Source of the DNA: Atkinsonella hypoxylon
Taxonomy: Eukaryota; Ascomycota; Sordariomycetes; Hypocreales; Clavicipitaceae
Length of the DNA: 64,000 nucleotides
Direction of reading: 5' to 3'
NCBI GenBank assembly: GCA_000729835.1
Contig: JFHB01000081.1
Location: 1-64,000, forward strand
Position numbers and translations under genes: made by a program. Under the pieces are notes generated by a model, which searched no databases, had not been told where the DNA came from, and saw nothing but the letters and a program-made list of their open reading frames with translations. Of the stretch, positions 47,294 to 58,924 are shown in pieces. The stretch's first letter is position 1. Each line of letters begins with the position of its first letter.

Positions 47294-47702
47294 GGCACTC
47301 CTGCTGCACAGCGTTTATCCATCTAGATTATTTCTTGGGGAGTTGCATTCTATGAGCTTGGCTCGCGCTGCATCTAGAGCTATCTACCTGGGTATCAGCT
47401 GGGTGGTTATTCCACTTTCTGGTAGATTCGAATGGCGTCTAGGTTTTTGTTTCATAGGGAGTCTACATCTCACCGAGTCTACATTATCAAGATCACAAGC
47501 GACTTGCTTTCACACGCCACCTCGATGCATCATGCAGACAACAATGCACTGCGAACAAATTTCCAAGTCCTTTGTTAACCCAGCCACCATAGACTTCTCC
47601 GACAACAGGTGTAAAGGCCGCTTGTAGACGCGCACTTCCCTGCGCTCCTAACACCCCATCACAATATCGCCACATCGACACAGCCACGGATCAGTCAATT
47701 AC
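47294..47702. other. Intergenic
   Basis: 409 bp between the inverted-repeat element and the 3' end of the antiporter gene. No feature recognised. Confidence 0.5.
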
Positions 47703-49877
47703 TCAAGCATCGGTTCTACTCTTTGCCTTGACGTCCGCATTTTCACCCACGACTTCATCAAAGAAGACGATTTCCCTTCTGGTGCTCCGTGCAGGTGTCC
47801 TCGTTCCTAGACTCCCGGCTTCACCCGCACCATCAGATCGAGAAGCCCGGTCTTCAGCAGTAGAGTCGGATGGCCCTCCGTCTCGTGCCTCTTCTCGACC
47901 GCGCTCTTGGATCTTGGAGGGCAGGACGCCACGACCAGTGCGGATGATGGGCGCCGTGCCGGCGCGCACCCGTGCCGCCAGATTGGCCTCAGCATTCTCG
48001 TCAGGAGCTGTACGGCATCGGCGTATTATGCGCGACCCTCTGCCAACCTCAGTGGAATACTGGATGCTAAAGGTCTCGCTGAGACTCTCGCTCAAAACGC
48101 GATGGATCCTGGGGGCGAGATAGCCGAGTTTTCCAAGCGGAATGCTCAACCCGTGAACAACCTGCACACGTTAGAGACAAAAAACGGTAATAGACATCAG
48201 AGTAATGATATGCAAGTCAGGACATGTGCTGCTTACAATACTGCACACGGTGAGGAACCAGACAACGATTGTGATGGTCTCGGCCAAGTCTCTCACATCT
48301 GCTCGAGGCACGCCATTCTCATCACTGAGATGCTCCTTGATGAACTCGATGCTGACGAACAAGTAAAAGATGGCTGAGACGCCGATGGGACCGAAGAATC
48401 CCACGAAAATAGCTTGTCTAGCTTGACGAATCTCTCCGATCCCTTTGTGCATGCCATACACCCAGGGCAGGCGACGTAAAATAAGCACCAACGGCCCTAA
48501 GGGGACCAATCGACGCAATGGGATAATGCTATTGCTCCTGAACTTGTGCCAAGGAAGGTAGGCGCCGTACCACAGGAAAATGCTGACGTTGAGTAGCATG
48601 TCCACCGTCGGCTGCAGCGAGTCGTCTTTGGTCTGCAGGCGAAACCAGTCATCCCATGTGAAAGTGTTGCCAGCAATGAAGCATGCCAATAGGTCGTCAG
48701 TGCCAATCATGCCGCATGTTCCCAGGACAAATAAGGCCAAGACAACTGCAAAGACAAGGAAGCTCTCACGATCTACGTAATTGCGCTCCTTGGCAAAGTG
48801 AAGTAATTCCTTGGCAACCCATCCTACTATGGCGCCGTAGACGATACTCAGGATGATGGTATAGCCCCATGTGTATGCGAACCATAAGCCCATCGCATCT
48901 GCGACACCACCCTCTGTCGCTCCCGCTCCTACATACTTAATCAGGTACAGGGCGAAGAACAAGAATGGATATCCCAATCCATCATTGGTGCCCGACTCGG
49001 CCACAATGAGATCCTGCAGATCCTTGGGGATATTGTGGTCGGCAAATTTGCCCTTGACGATGACAGCGGACAGGATGGGATCAGTAGGGGTTACACACGC
49101 GGCTACGGCAAGGGCATGCAGGAAACTGGACGTCCTGATGAGACCCCAGACCAAGAGGCTGGTCGCCATCCACATGCATGCCATTCCTGGACCAACGAGG
49201 AGCACGATAGACTTCAGTCGAGTCCATAAATACTTGCTCGGCAGTTGAACGCCAGCAAGAACTAGTTGGACACCAAGAACTAGTCTGGAGAAGTTGAGTG
49301 TGATGGTCATGAGCCGGTCCTCACACTGCGCGTCGCTGAGGTTGTCATGGTGACAAGCTGCGTATGACCATGGCCGGATCCAGTGCGCAGCATTAGGACC
49401 AAATGCTAAACCGACCAAGAGCGATATGACTGAAAAGAAAAACAAACGTACGTTAGTAACCACCTGAAACTGTCTTGAAAAATTGGGAACCTGAAATAAG
49501 CACAGGTAAATGCAGCAGATACGTAGGCAGATTTCACAAAAATTACTAGGATCCTGCACGGGAATGCATGGGGAACTGAGATAGGTTACACATGCTTGGC
49601 AGTACAGTTTCAATGGCAATTGGTAATGTGGCCGACGGATTTGCAGAACGACGAACATTCCATCCTCTCAACCGCTTGCCACGATGGCAAGGTTCTTGTG
49701 AAAGCCGCACAAAGGATAATTGTGCAAGTGTCAGAACTCACGGGCTTCAGACATGTAGCACTTCTCCTTCAAGAGATACGATACCAGTCCGAAAAGGGAA
49801 ATAAACCCGCCCAAAAAGGCCACAGTGATGTTGAAGTCGGTGGCGGCCAAGGGCACAGCCCAGATGTTATTTGCCAT
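47703..49877 (-). CDS. Plasma-membrane Na+/H+ antiporter, Nha1/Sod2 type
   Basis: Three exons: 49877-49742, 49429-48237 and 48161-47703, 595 aa. Introns are 312 bp and 75 bp. Joining exons 1 and 2 gives YMSEALISLLVGLAFGPNAA, the family N-terminus. About 12 membrane segments are expected. Signature motifs are TPTDPILSAVIVKGKF (near 160) and ESGTNDGLGYPFLF (near 190), which hold the ion-binding aspartates of fungal Nha/Sod antiporters. VHGLSIPLGKLGYL follows the last helix. The tail after that is about 140 residues, Arg/Ser/Ala rich, shorter than the very long tail of yeast Nha1. Fungal Nha1-type exchangers export Na+ or K+ for H+ and give salt tolerance. Intron 1 is long for this genome and may hide a further splice event. 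Confidence 0.92.
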
Positions 49878-51281
49878 CTCGGCAAAAGTCGATGTTAGCA
49901 AGCTGGGTTACAGCGAGGATGATGACAATCTGGGCTGGTTGCGGAGAAGCTGAGACCATGCTGTGCGCGCGAGAGATCATGGGTGGGGATCGGTGGGAGA
50001 ACAACTAAGTCGAAGCCAGAGGCTCTTCTCTCGAGGGTAGGATATTTGAGTCTATCCGAATTGCGATGTTGCGTATGCTGGGGAATGCTGTGCGTTTGAG
50101 AAAGGATCAATGTTCGGTTGGGTGTACGTAGTAGGTACCTAGGGTAGTTAGGTGTTGGCGGACGGAAAGTCATGGTTAGCCGGGTTAGGTATAGGTAGGT
50201 ACCTAAGGTGGGTAGGTACCTAGACAAGTAGGTATTTGGGCTCAGCCGTAAGATTAAGTCTGGTACCTTGAGTACCTCTTCTTATCTTTAGGTACCATCT
50301 ACCTGAGGTACCAGGGGGCAGGCAGGTGGCGTCGACAAGCATCCCTGGTCTATCAGGCATAGTTCCTAGTCGTAGCAGCACAATGTGATCAGTCAGAATC
50401 GATCAAACATCCATCCAATCGCCAATTAGCGTCAAGATGACCAAAATGTGATAGAGAATTCTTTCACGCGGGCGCGCTCGCTGACAGCGCAACCCACGAC
50501 ATCTTCGGCAACCACGAATTCGATGCCATGTCATGTCGGATAGACCAGCAGACCAGGTGAGTTAATTGGACGAGAAAGATCCGAAAACGCCAACGATGCA
50601 AAGCACATGGATTACGCCACTATAGGGGTTCCGTTCCTCACCGGCCTACCGGTTTCGGTTTACATTGGTCCCCTAGCCCATTCTTGTGCTCCATGGGGAA
50701 ATGCCGAACCCTCTGTAAAGCAGGCGTTTGAGCTGCCGTCTTGTTTTAACGAAGCTCAGGACGGAGTATACTTGCTGCTATCGTCAATCAACTTGCCGAG
50801 CCTGTTCAGGCCGCCAGTCTTATGGGACGCCATATTGAGGGATCAAATGATGTGTCCCAGTTCGCATCAGTGTTGCCATCATCAGATATCACGATAACTA
50901 TTGTCGACAGCTACGGCCGGCGATATGGACATAATCAGGATCTTTAATGCATTATTGGAGCGTTGTTCATCCATCGCGTGGCTCGCGTGGCAGTTAAAGA
51001 TTCGAGACGCCCGTTCCAACTGGACAACTAAAGCGCCGAACGTTCACACGAAATGAGCCTATGTTTTCAACCCTCGGCAGGCCGTTTCGAGCCCGTGTCT
51101 CATAAGCAATCCTTCCCGTATTTAATTGCCATTCATTTCTTCTCATCGTTGGGTGTCACTAGTAGCTACAAGGCTGGACGTATATACTCAGTAGCTTGTC
51201 TGCAATATCGACCCCAAATTGCCATACCACGCTAAAGCCTTATTTATATATCTGATTGAAGACTTCATCGTCAACGGGCCG
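49878..51281. other. Intergenic with TAGGTACC motif cluster
   Basis: 1.4 kb. From about 50125 to 50320 there are at least six copies of AGGTACC/GGTACCT-type palindromes. Elsewhere only short ORFs with no domain. See findings. Confidence 0.55.
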
Positions 51282-52385
51282 TCAGCTTAGCTTCGCTCCA
51301 CGCACAGCCAAGCGATCGGCAGCCATATTCCCCCTGTTCGAGGCATGTCCCTTGACCCAATGAAAGTACGTATTCGCTTTCGCCTTGGTCCTCTCGTCCA
51401 TCTTATCCAAGACAGCTCGGATTATGTCCTGGTTCTTAACGTTCTCGCCTGTCGCCGTCTTCCATCCTTTTTGCTTCCAGCCCAGAGCCCATTGAGTCAC
51501 GCAATTAATCGAGTACTGGCTATCGCTGATGATCTGTACCGTTTGTCCCAAGGGCGCGATTTCTAAGGCCCTCAGCATGGCCATGAGCTCGGCTCTTTGA
51601 TTTGTCTGAGGCTCTCCAACCAATCTTTCTGCCACGTTGCGCGAATCGCCATCACCAAAGTAGACACCGACACCGGCTCTCGACCCTGCTTTCCCGTTCG
51701 CTAGGCTGCTACCGTCGGTATATATCTGCAAGACATCTTCGGCTGGGCGTGGCACTCCTGTTTCCGGTTTCGCAACAGTTTTTTTTGGCGTGGGTTTCTG
51801 TGCAGCGCCCGCTGGTGACGTGGCCCCTTTCAACGCCAGAACTGGTTCTGAGGCCAGTACGGTTTCCCCAATGGATTCTATTGCTTCCTTATTCCCAAAT
51901 TGTCTGATATATGTGACTGCTTCATTATATGACCCACAACGTTTGTATTTGGGACCCTTGGCTCCCTTTATCGCCGCGGCCGCATCGTTCCAATCGGTAT
52001 ATATTCCAGTGGATTTGCCTACTGCCACAGCGTAGAACCTTTCTGGTTCATCAGAAGATGCTGCCACCTTTCTGCCAGCGGCAAATGCCTCAGCATCAGC
52101 TTGAGAGGTAAATGATTTAACTATGCAAAGAGCAAGTTAGTCAATATGCGCTTCATCGCTTGATAATAAGAACATAAATCTCAACTTCGACGTCGTAAAT
52201 CAGTATCCTGACTTACAGATAGCACCTTTGAAACCAGATGTCTGCGCAGAGCACTCTGCATATGTGAGGTATACACCAGGTCGAAAGCCGGCTTGAACTG
52301 CATAAAATTTCGGACCGCTGTCTGCTTTACGCTTCTTGGGAGGGGTGACTAGTGATGCCCTTCCAGGAGCAGATCTCTTATTCAT
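51282..52385 (-). CDS. Ribonuclease H1 with two hybrid-binding domains
   Basis: Two exons, 52385-52217 and 52120-51282, 335 aa, 96-bp intron (GTAAGT...GCATAG) splitting the first hybrid-binding domain. After a basic start (MNKRSAPGRASLVTPPKKRK) there are two caulimovirus-VI/RNase H1 N-terminal domains: FYAVQAGFRPGVYLTYAE (about 28-70) and FYAVAVGKSTGIYTDWND (about 85-135). The catalytic domain keeps D-E-D-D: IYTDGSS near 188, QRAELMAML near 235, ISDSQYS near 252, and NMAADRLA near 324. It also has the HWVKGHASN handle-side motif. It removes RNA from RNA:DNA hybrids. The early ATG at 52586 would add an unconserved extension and was not used. Confidence 0.94.
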
Positions 52386-53522
52386 GTTTGTGTCAACAAT
52401 GGTGAATTTGAGGTTCCAGCGATGAGCCCGAATATACGTTGTGTCGAGAGGTAATTGGCTACACGGACTGCCGGATCTTGGTCCCAGTGATGTATATATT
52501 ATGGTGAGGAATGTACTCAAAGTACGATCAAGGCTCGGTCTGTACGCGTCGGTTCGTGCGTTGGCGCTCACTGCTGTGCCATACATCCGCGACGGAGGTG
52601 ACGCGCTTGTAATCGATAGGGCTGTTCGTAAGCATGAAAGGTAAGGTTTTCAATTCTGATTCAGGCCGCAAATTGCCTCGCATAAGAGATTAAACCCAGT
52701 GACAAGATGTGCCGATGCGTCGCAGAGCTTGGGACGGGGATCCGAGCAGTGCTGCCAGATTCAATAGGGTTCCAAGAGGAGAAAGTGAGAGTAACAGTGC
52801 GAGAGAGGGAGGGAGGGGGGGGGGGGGGCTTCCACTTGCATCGGGCCAGACACCGCGCCACTCTGCCCCCGTGATAAGCTACCGTTGGGAGGGGCATTTG
52901 GGGCATTTTGGTCCTCATCAGAGGTGAATGAAAGACTCCCTCAGCATCGTCGGAAGTTGGGTATGGTTCAAACAGGCCGATAAGGAGTTCAAATCTGTCC
53001 TGAATATCTAAATTTTTAAGCTGCATCTACATTGGATCGATCACGTCCAATGCTCTATGCTTGACGTTACACAAAACAGGATATTCGCACACCAAGAAAA
53101 AAATCGAATCAAATAAAAGGCACCCTTTATCGCACCAAATATAAAACTATAAACAGACAAGGGGTTCTTTTCGGGCGAGCTAACACGCGATACTAATTTT
53201 TTCGAATACGGAAAGTTTGCAGGCTTCGATAATAACATAAAGGCATCATTTGGGATTTGGGGCTCTTGTCCCAACCAACCAACGAAGATAGGAACATGAG
53301 CAAAAGAGGAAAAGACAGGGAGGAAGTAATTGAGACAAGACGAGATATGTAGCGATGCTATCGTACATTGTACGAACATCCTGCCTTTTGTTGCAACTTG
53401 CCAGGTACATTTGTACCTATTCCCCTGACAGTGAGATGATACCCCCCCAATGATTTAGTTGGTTGCAGCATAATATAAGCAGCTTGTTGAGTAAGTTCTT
53501 TGTCGCCTCGGAGGTAGTAATC
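52386..53522. other. Intergenic, 1.1 kb
   Basis: Contains a G run (about 52814-52828) and short frames without domains. No gene or RNA recognised. Confidence 0.5.
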
Positions 53523-54922
53523 CTAAACGTGAGTGGCTGGGTGAACGGGAGGGAGAACGGGGACATTTTCACGTTCCCATTCCCAAGCAAGCAAACTCCA
53601 GTTGAGCTCGCGTCTCCAGAACAACCCTAACCCTCGGCCACCTCCATCTGGACGATCATCCGAACTCAATCCGCCGGTGCGAGCCATATGGTGACAGAAA
53701 ATTGCTTTGCCCATCCGTGAATGCAGTATCCCCATGGAACAAGCAATACAAGGCTCGTGGGTCACATAAAGCTCCAAACCATGGCAGAGGTATCCGTCCT
53801 TGTTGGGATGTTCTTGTTCGAAACACTGCCGCTCCAATTCGATCAGAGGTTGGTCTTGAAAACAGTCATAATAAAGATTGGCCGCTGTTGACGTTATGCC
53901 AGCTGCCTGATGTTCGTGTCTGACAAGCTTCTGTGCCACCATGCTGATTGCTCGAAGTACACAGTGAGTCATGGTGTTGTTGAGGAATGCCCCGTTGCGT
54001 TCCTGATGCTTACGGGCATCACCAGCAAGACCGACTAACTCTGTTCCATTTTCTCCTCTCTGGACAATCACTGCTCCCATGGCCTCTCCAATGCCTGACT
54101 CTCTTGCTTGCAACGCGACTCGATGAGCCAACGCCATCCATAGGGAAGCATCCTCCTTGATCTCGTCGGTTCCTCGTCCTACCATACTAGGGTGAGGCCC
54201 AAGAGGGTTGTTCTTGCGATAGACAGTTGGCCAGAACTGAGACGACCACATAGCTGCTTGGATCTGAGACGTAGGCGCCAGTAAAGGGATAGGTATCGTA
54301 GCGACGAAGGGGTTTCCATCCAATGCTTCTATTGCAGTGAGGGTTTCAATAACATCGTTTCGATTGGTTTCCCTCACTTCTCCTGCAATGATGTAGATCC
54401 ACGTAGACTTGGAAGTGTGTATTTGACGGCCAACGGGGTCATCATTCATAAACTGAGTCTTGAGATGTGCCGGCAGATCTGTGGGCTTGGCGCAAGTGCG
54501 TAGATGGGGCAGGGGATTAGCACCGCCCTCAGGTCGCAGTCCCCTTAGAGCCCTGTTGCTTTAATCAGCATTAAGCAATTTTATTTCAATGAATCCAAGC
54601 AATAATATTTGAATTCCATTTCAGGAGAATTCTAAGAACCTTACGTTATAACCTCATTCGCAGACTTTGTGGGAGCTCGCGTGATATATGCCTGGACAAT
54701 TGTATGATCTTGGCGAACTTCTTGTGTAGTTTTGAGGGGTATCAAGACGCCTTTATTCAAGTGCTGATCCTTCAGGTAATCAATTATTGGGTTCGGCAGA
54801 ACGCCCTGTACCGGGACCGTAATATTTTCAGAGTCATCGCCGGATGCATCGAAGGCCTCATTCGAGGCTTTTAAATTGGCCTCTGTCATGGCTGTGCCTC
54901 GGTGGAATTTGTGATCGGCCAC
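53523..54922 (-). CDS. TAD3: tRNA-specific adenosine-34 deaminase subunit Tad3
   Basis: Two exons, 54922-54645 and 54552-53523, 435 aa, 92-bp intron. The N-terminus has GVLIPLKTTQEVRQDHTIVQAYITRAPTKSAN, then ALRGLRPEGG and LPHLRTCAK, the conserved Tad3 block. The deaminase-like domain carries THCVLRAI near residue 289 and HEPCIACSMGILHSR near 362. The zinc ligands are kept but the catalytic Glu of the HAE motif is Val, as expected for Tad3. Tad3 is the structural partner of catalytic Tad2; together they convert A34 to inosine in tRNA anticodons. Confidence 0.94.
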
Positions 54923-57900
54923 AGAATCAAAAGACTGAAATATCTTCAGGAGCGTAATGTGCGCCTATTTGATTTGGGCAATGGACTGAGAAAGTCGCAA
55001 GTCGCTGAGTCTCTGTTAGATTAAAACGCAGGTCAGGTCGAGCTCGATAGACAAACAAGATTGTCGAGGAATGACGGCAGGAAAGGCATCAAGTGGCTTA
55101 GATCGTTTCACCAAGCGCATTACCGAAGTAGATGCTTTCAAGACGAGGTTGCCTGCCGCCTCCCCAGCAAATGTGCTGCTTTATAGCAGAAGCTCGGAAA
55201 AATCGTGAGATGTCTCCCGTTGGATGACGGATCTGACAGACTACTGATGCAACTGAGGGCGAGAGATGAACTATCATCTGATGCTGGATCCCGTGGCACT
55301 TCCCTTGCCGCGGCATGAATACTTGACAGCCAGATTGTGCTGAGGAAAGTCGACGTTGTGTCGGTCACCCTTTGGGCCGGTGTAGTTGACACAGAAAGAA
55401 AAAAAAAATTGAAAAAAGAAAAAAAAAAAAAAAAAGCCCCTCTGTAATTCCTTCTTTATCGGTTGTTTGCAAGGGAAAGGCGGAAACAAAGGCCCTGCAC
55501 GAATCAAATTGGGACGAGATAACGTCGACAAGTAACTAATCGTTGACCTTTCTGGGAAACTTCTGGCGGCAGTTGGCACAGCTGGTAGATTCATCAAATC
55601 CTGCAGCGCCAGCTCTGATTCGCTAATTCGGCATCAGAGGAAGGAGCAAGTGCTTGGAGTTGCATCAATAAGAACATGGGCAGTTTGTGTCCTGACGGCG
55701 GATAAGCTGTCTTCATGCGTCGGGTCACATAGCAACCATAGTCAATTATCAAGTAGCACGATGTTTGACGTTCATATTTGCGACTATACAAACAGGCGAC
55801 GACATGCTTGTGACGACTTTCTTGGTGTGGCTGACACACTGTGGCAAGTGCAGCCACAAATTCTCGAAGGGCCACGATCATGTCCGAAGCACTCAATCCG
55901 AATTCACTATCACCACAATGCGATCAGCCCTCTTGGGGAATGCATTCTGGTTGGTGGCAGTCCGTCATTGCCACCAGTAGGCTTTTAATAGCAGCATCGA
56001 AGCGTGCTCGCGAACAGGGCCCCAGAAACCTTCAGCATCGACTGAGCGTAGTCACTGATTAGTGAAGGTTTCTTGCCTTGCGGTTTGCTCCTATGCTGAC
56101 TCAAGGCAGGTCACACTTGCCGAAGACGAACTCACTGTTCGGTCGGTCTTTTCTCCAGGACATACAGCCTCTGCGAGTGATGCGATGCAAGGCCATTAAG
56201 CAGACAATACTGTATGACCGCGGACTCTTGGATTCAACTCGCTAAAACGAGTGCTAGATTCGCCAATCATGGTTTTGATACATCTATTCGGGGACTTGCA
56301 TTCTTGATCCGCTCCACTCATGAGGCCGAAACGAGATGTTAATGCCGCTTAAGACGGACTTATTATTGGTATTCGAGATTGGCTGTCATCGAAAGCGAGC
56401 GGATAAGCCGGACTGTCTTGACTTGGCTTCCAGGGAATATGATGGATCTCCGATCTGGCCATGGCTGCAAGCTTTTCCCAAAGCCAGCTCAATTGACTGA
56501 CCCATGAGCAAAATATGCTGGACTTGGCCGTCCCCATTTGTTGACACTAAGGCACTGAGACATGGTTCACTTGACATCTGCGTATCTGAGGGAGTCCCAT
56601 GGTCGGGTCATCTACAAAACTCATTCTGAGCGTGCCATGATGACGACTAGCTCAAGTTTGGTCAACAAGGTCGTGTAGCTGGACTGATTTAACAAAGGAG
56701 GGATAGAAAAAGACCTACTCTTGCATTCAAAATTCCACTACAATTTTTGATTAACTTGGCAATGTTTATGTAGAAGAATATCAAATAGCTCATCACAAGT
56801 GATGACAGGGGCGCGGCTGCATGGACACTCTATCAAGCCCCTATGGGCAGGTGTAACCACATCGGACTGGTGGTTGGATTTGATAAAGAATGGATTATGC
56901 AAAGAGAGATGGTAGTTAATCCATTTCTTATTCGAGTGCCAGCAATATAATTCTTTTCCAGGCTAGGCCATAGTTAGCCCTTTACTCTGGTTAGTTTCTT
57001 CAACCTTGCATACGCACGCGCCACGCAAATGTAACCGCGTTACTTATAATAGTCTGCCCCTCTCTAGATGATCGCCCTTAAGTCCGTGCTCAATATTGTT
57101 CACGGTGTTGAAGGACAGGAGGCTAGTGTAGACGGATGCAGCCTCCGAGCCATCCCTAGGCACCGTAAGTCACCAGACTTCTGAGTAAGCGCGCATCTTG
57201 TTAAGATCACCTCCGAGCTTACGATACCGTGTCCTAAAGGAGTTGAGTTGTCTTGTGCAGGACGCGAAAGCTGATGAAGAACGCCCTGTGACCAATCCCT
57301 CTCTTTCGGCGGGCAACCCGAGAAAGTGGGAGTGTGAGCGCCACCAAACTCCGAGTGAGAAGCAATTCCACAGTTAATACGTTACGGAGTACGGAGTACA
57401 GAGGTGGGGCCAGGATTCCAGGTGAATTCGTCCCGCTTACCCCGTACCTACCTACTAGGTAGGTACAGGTACCTCAGCGTAGGAGGTATGTAGCATACCA
57501 AGTCATCAGGACAGTGGAGGGCGCAGAGGCGGAGACTGATAAGGCTCCAGGTACTCTCTCACTCTCTCTCATGACCCACAGCGTCACTGGCGGCGGCTCG
57601 TGCGCAAAACCTCATGTAGGCACTTTCAGCCGCCGCTAAAATGTCAATGCAACTGTAATGTAACTTTTATCGCCTAGATAATCAGCATTGTAGAAGAAGT
57701 ACTCCGTACCTCCACAGCAATGTCTAGGATTAGACCAGACCCTTGTCACAGCCATGCCTGCTGGAGCCTCGCCGTCTCCAAAGAGATAAATGCATTACTC
57801 CGTACGGCGTACAGGAATCATTCCATCGTCGAACAGGGTTGGCCGGACCATCTTGTGCTTGTAGATCTCGCCTCACCTGGTCTGTACCCCACGAGCCGAT

Positions 57901-58924
57901 TTCGCTGGCTGGCAAGTGTTTGCACTAGGCTCATCACACGTCATCGGAAAGGACACACATGCAGGTAAATAGGTAAGCTCTCTGCCGTGCACGCCTTCCT
58001 TGTCCTTGGCGCTGCTCAAAGCTCCCAAGTGGCGCCGGGCCAGTCATCCCCCAGAATGTATTTGGCTCATCTGGCAAGCCCAGACTGGCCCCCGTGCTAA
58101 CTACCCGCACTCCAGATCCCCCAAGCGCGCCACTGTCACTGACCTATGCAGCCAGGGACTAACTAACTACCTAGGTACCTAGGTAGTTACACTGCATGTA
58201 GCTTTTAGGCAACCTTCAGATTTGACACCTCTTGTGCTTTATTGAGCTCTGATAGGTTATTCGGGCTGCCGCCAGACCAGATTGACACTAACGTTACTTC
58301 CTTTAAGAGCAGCCCCGGAGCAGAGCAACTTATCCTCTCCGATCGCGCTCAAGAGCCTCAGCGCCGCACCGAATTACGTCGCGCCAACTGCGACAGCCCG
58401 GCTACTTCATCCTTGGACAGCCCATTCCTCCCTCCCTCCTTCTGATTCATTTCCGCATCATCCGTCATTCTGCAATGCCATCCGCAGTCACTCTTCCAGC
58501 ACAAGGTGCGTAATCCATTCTGTCCAAAGGTTTCTTTTTCCTCTTCATCTCGTGCCTTCCTATCCTCATCCTCATCCCCATCATCCCCCTCGCTTCTTTG
58601 CCAAACTACTCTCTGTGGACTTGTAGCACCTCCCCGCCATCCCAACAGTTCCTTGCGACCCATCTGATCAATCAGCAAACACTGGCTTACTTCTTTGGCA
58701 CCTGGCCTCGGTACGACCTAGACTCTGGGAAACGACAGGCATCACTTTCTGAGCTAGGCAAGCTTGTCATGCAAAACCAGTTCAGCACCGCTTCATCGCT
58801 TTTGTCGTCTTCCCCCACCTCATCCGAGCCTGAACAGTCGCTCGCTGTTCAGCTTCCCTCTTCTTTTCCTCGCAATGGCGTTCCTCATGACTATCTCATC
58901 TTGGGGCCAGCAGCTGTCCCTGCC
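54923..58924. other. Long gene-poor region (4 kb)
   Basis: Only short overlapping ORFs (up to 112 codons) with no domain. There is an A/T tract at 55398-55435. Motif-rich patches lie at 57380-57490 and 57700-57810 (TACGGAGTA, TACTCCGTA, CTACCTACTAGGTAGGTA) and at 58166-58190 (CTACCTAGGTACCTAGGTAG). CT repeats are near 57555. The last 400 bp are the likely 5' leader and promoter of the PFK2 gene. A long ncRNA cannot be excluded. Confidence 0.5.

Noticed and set aside
47703..48167. Separate small gene downstream of the antiporter
   Set aside because: A 75-bp intron joins it to the antiporter frame (CSI to VVHGLSIPLGKLGYL), making it the cytoplasmic tail.
55594..56577. Several 60-112-codon ORFs in the 4-kb gap
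   Set aside because: Composition and overlap look non-coding, and none shows a conserved pattern.
58598..58924. N-terminal extension of the PFK2/FBPase protein
   Set aside because: In frame but without conserved features; the start at 58925 gives the expected leader. Kept as a possibility only.
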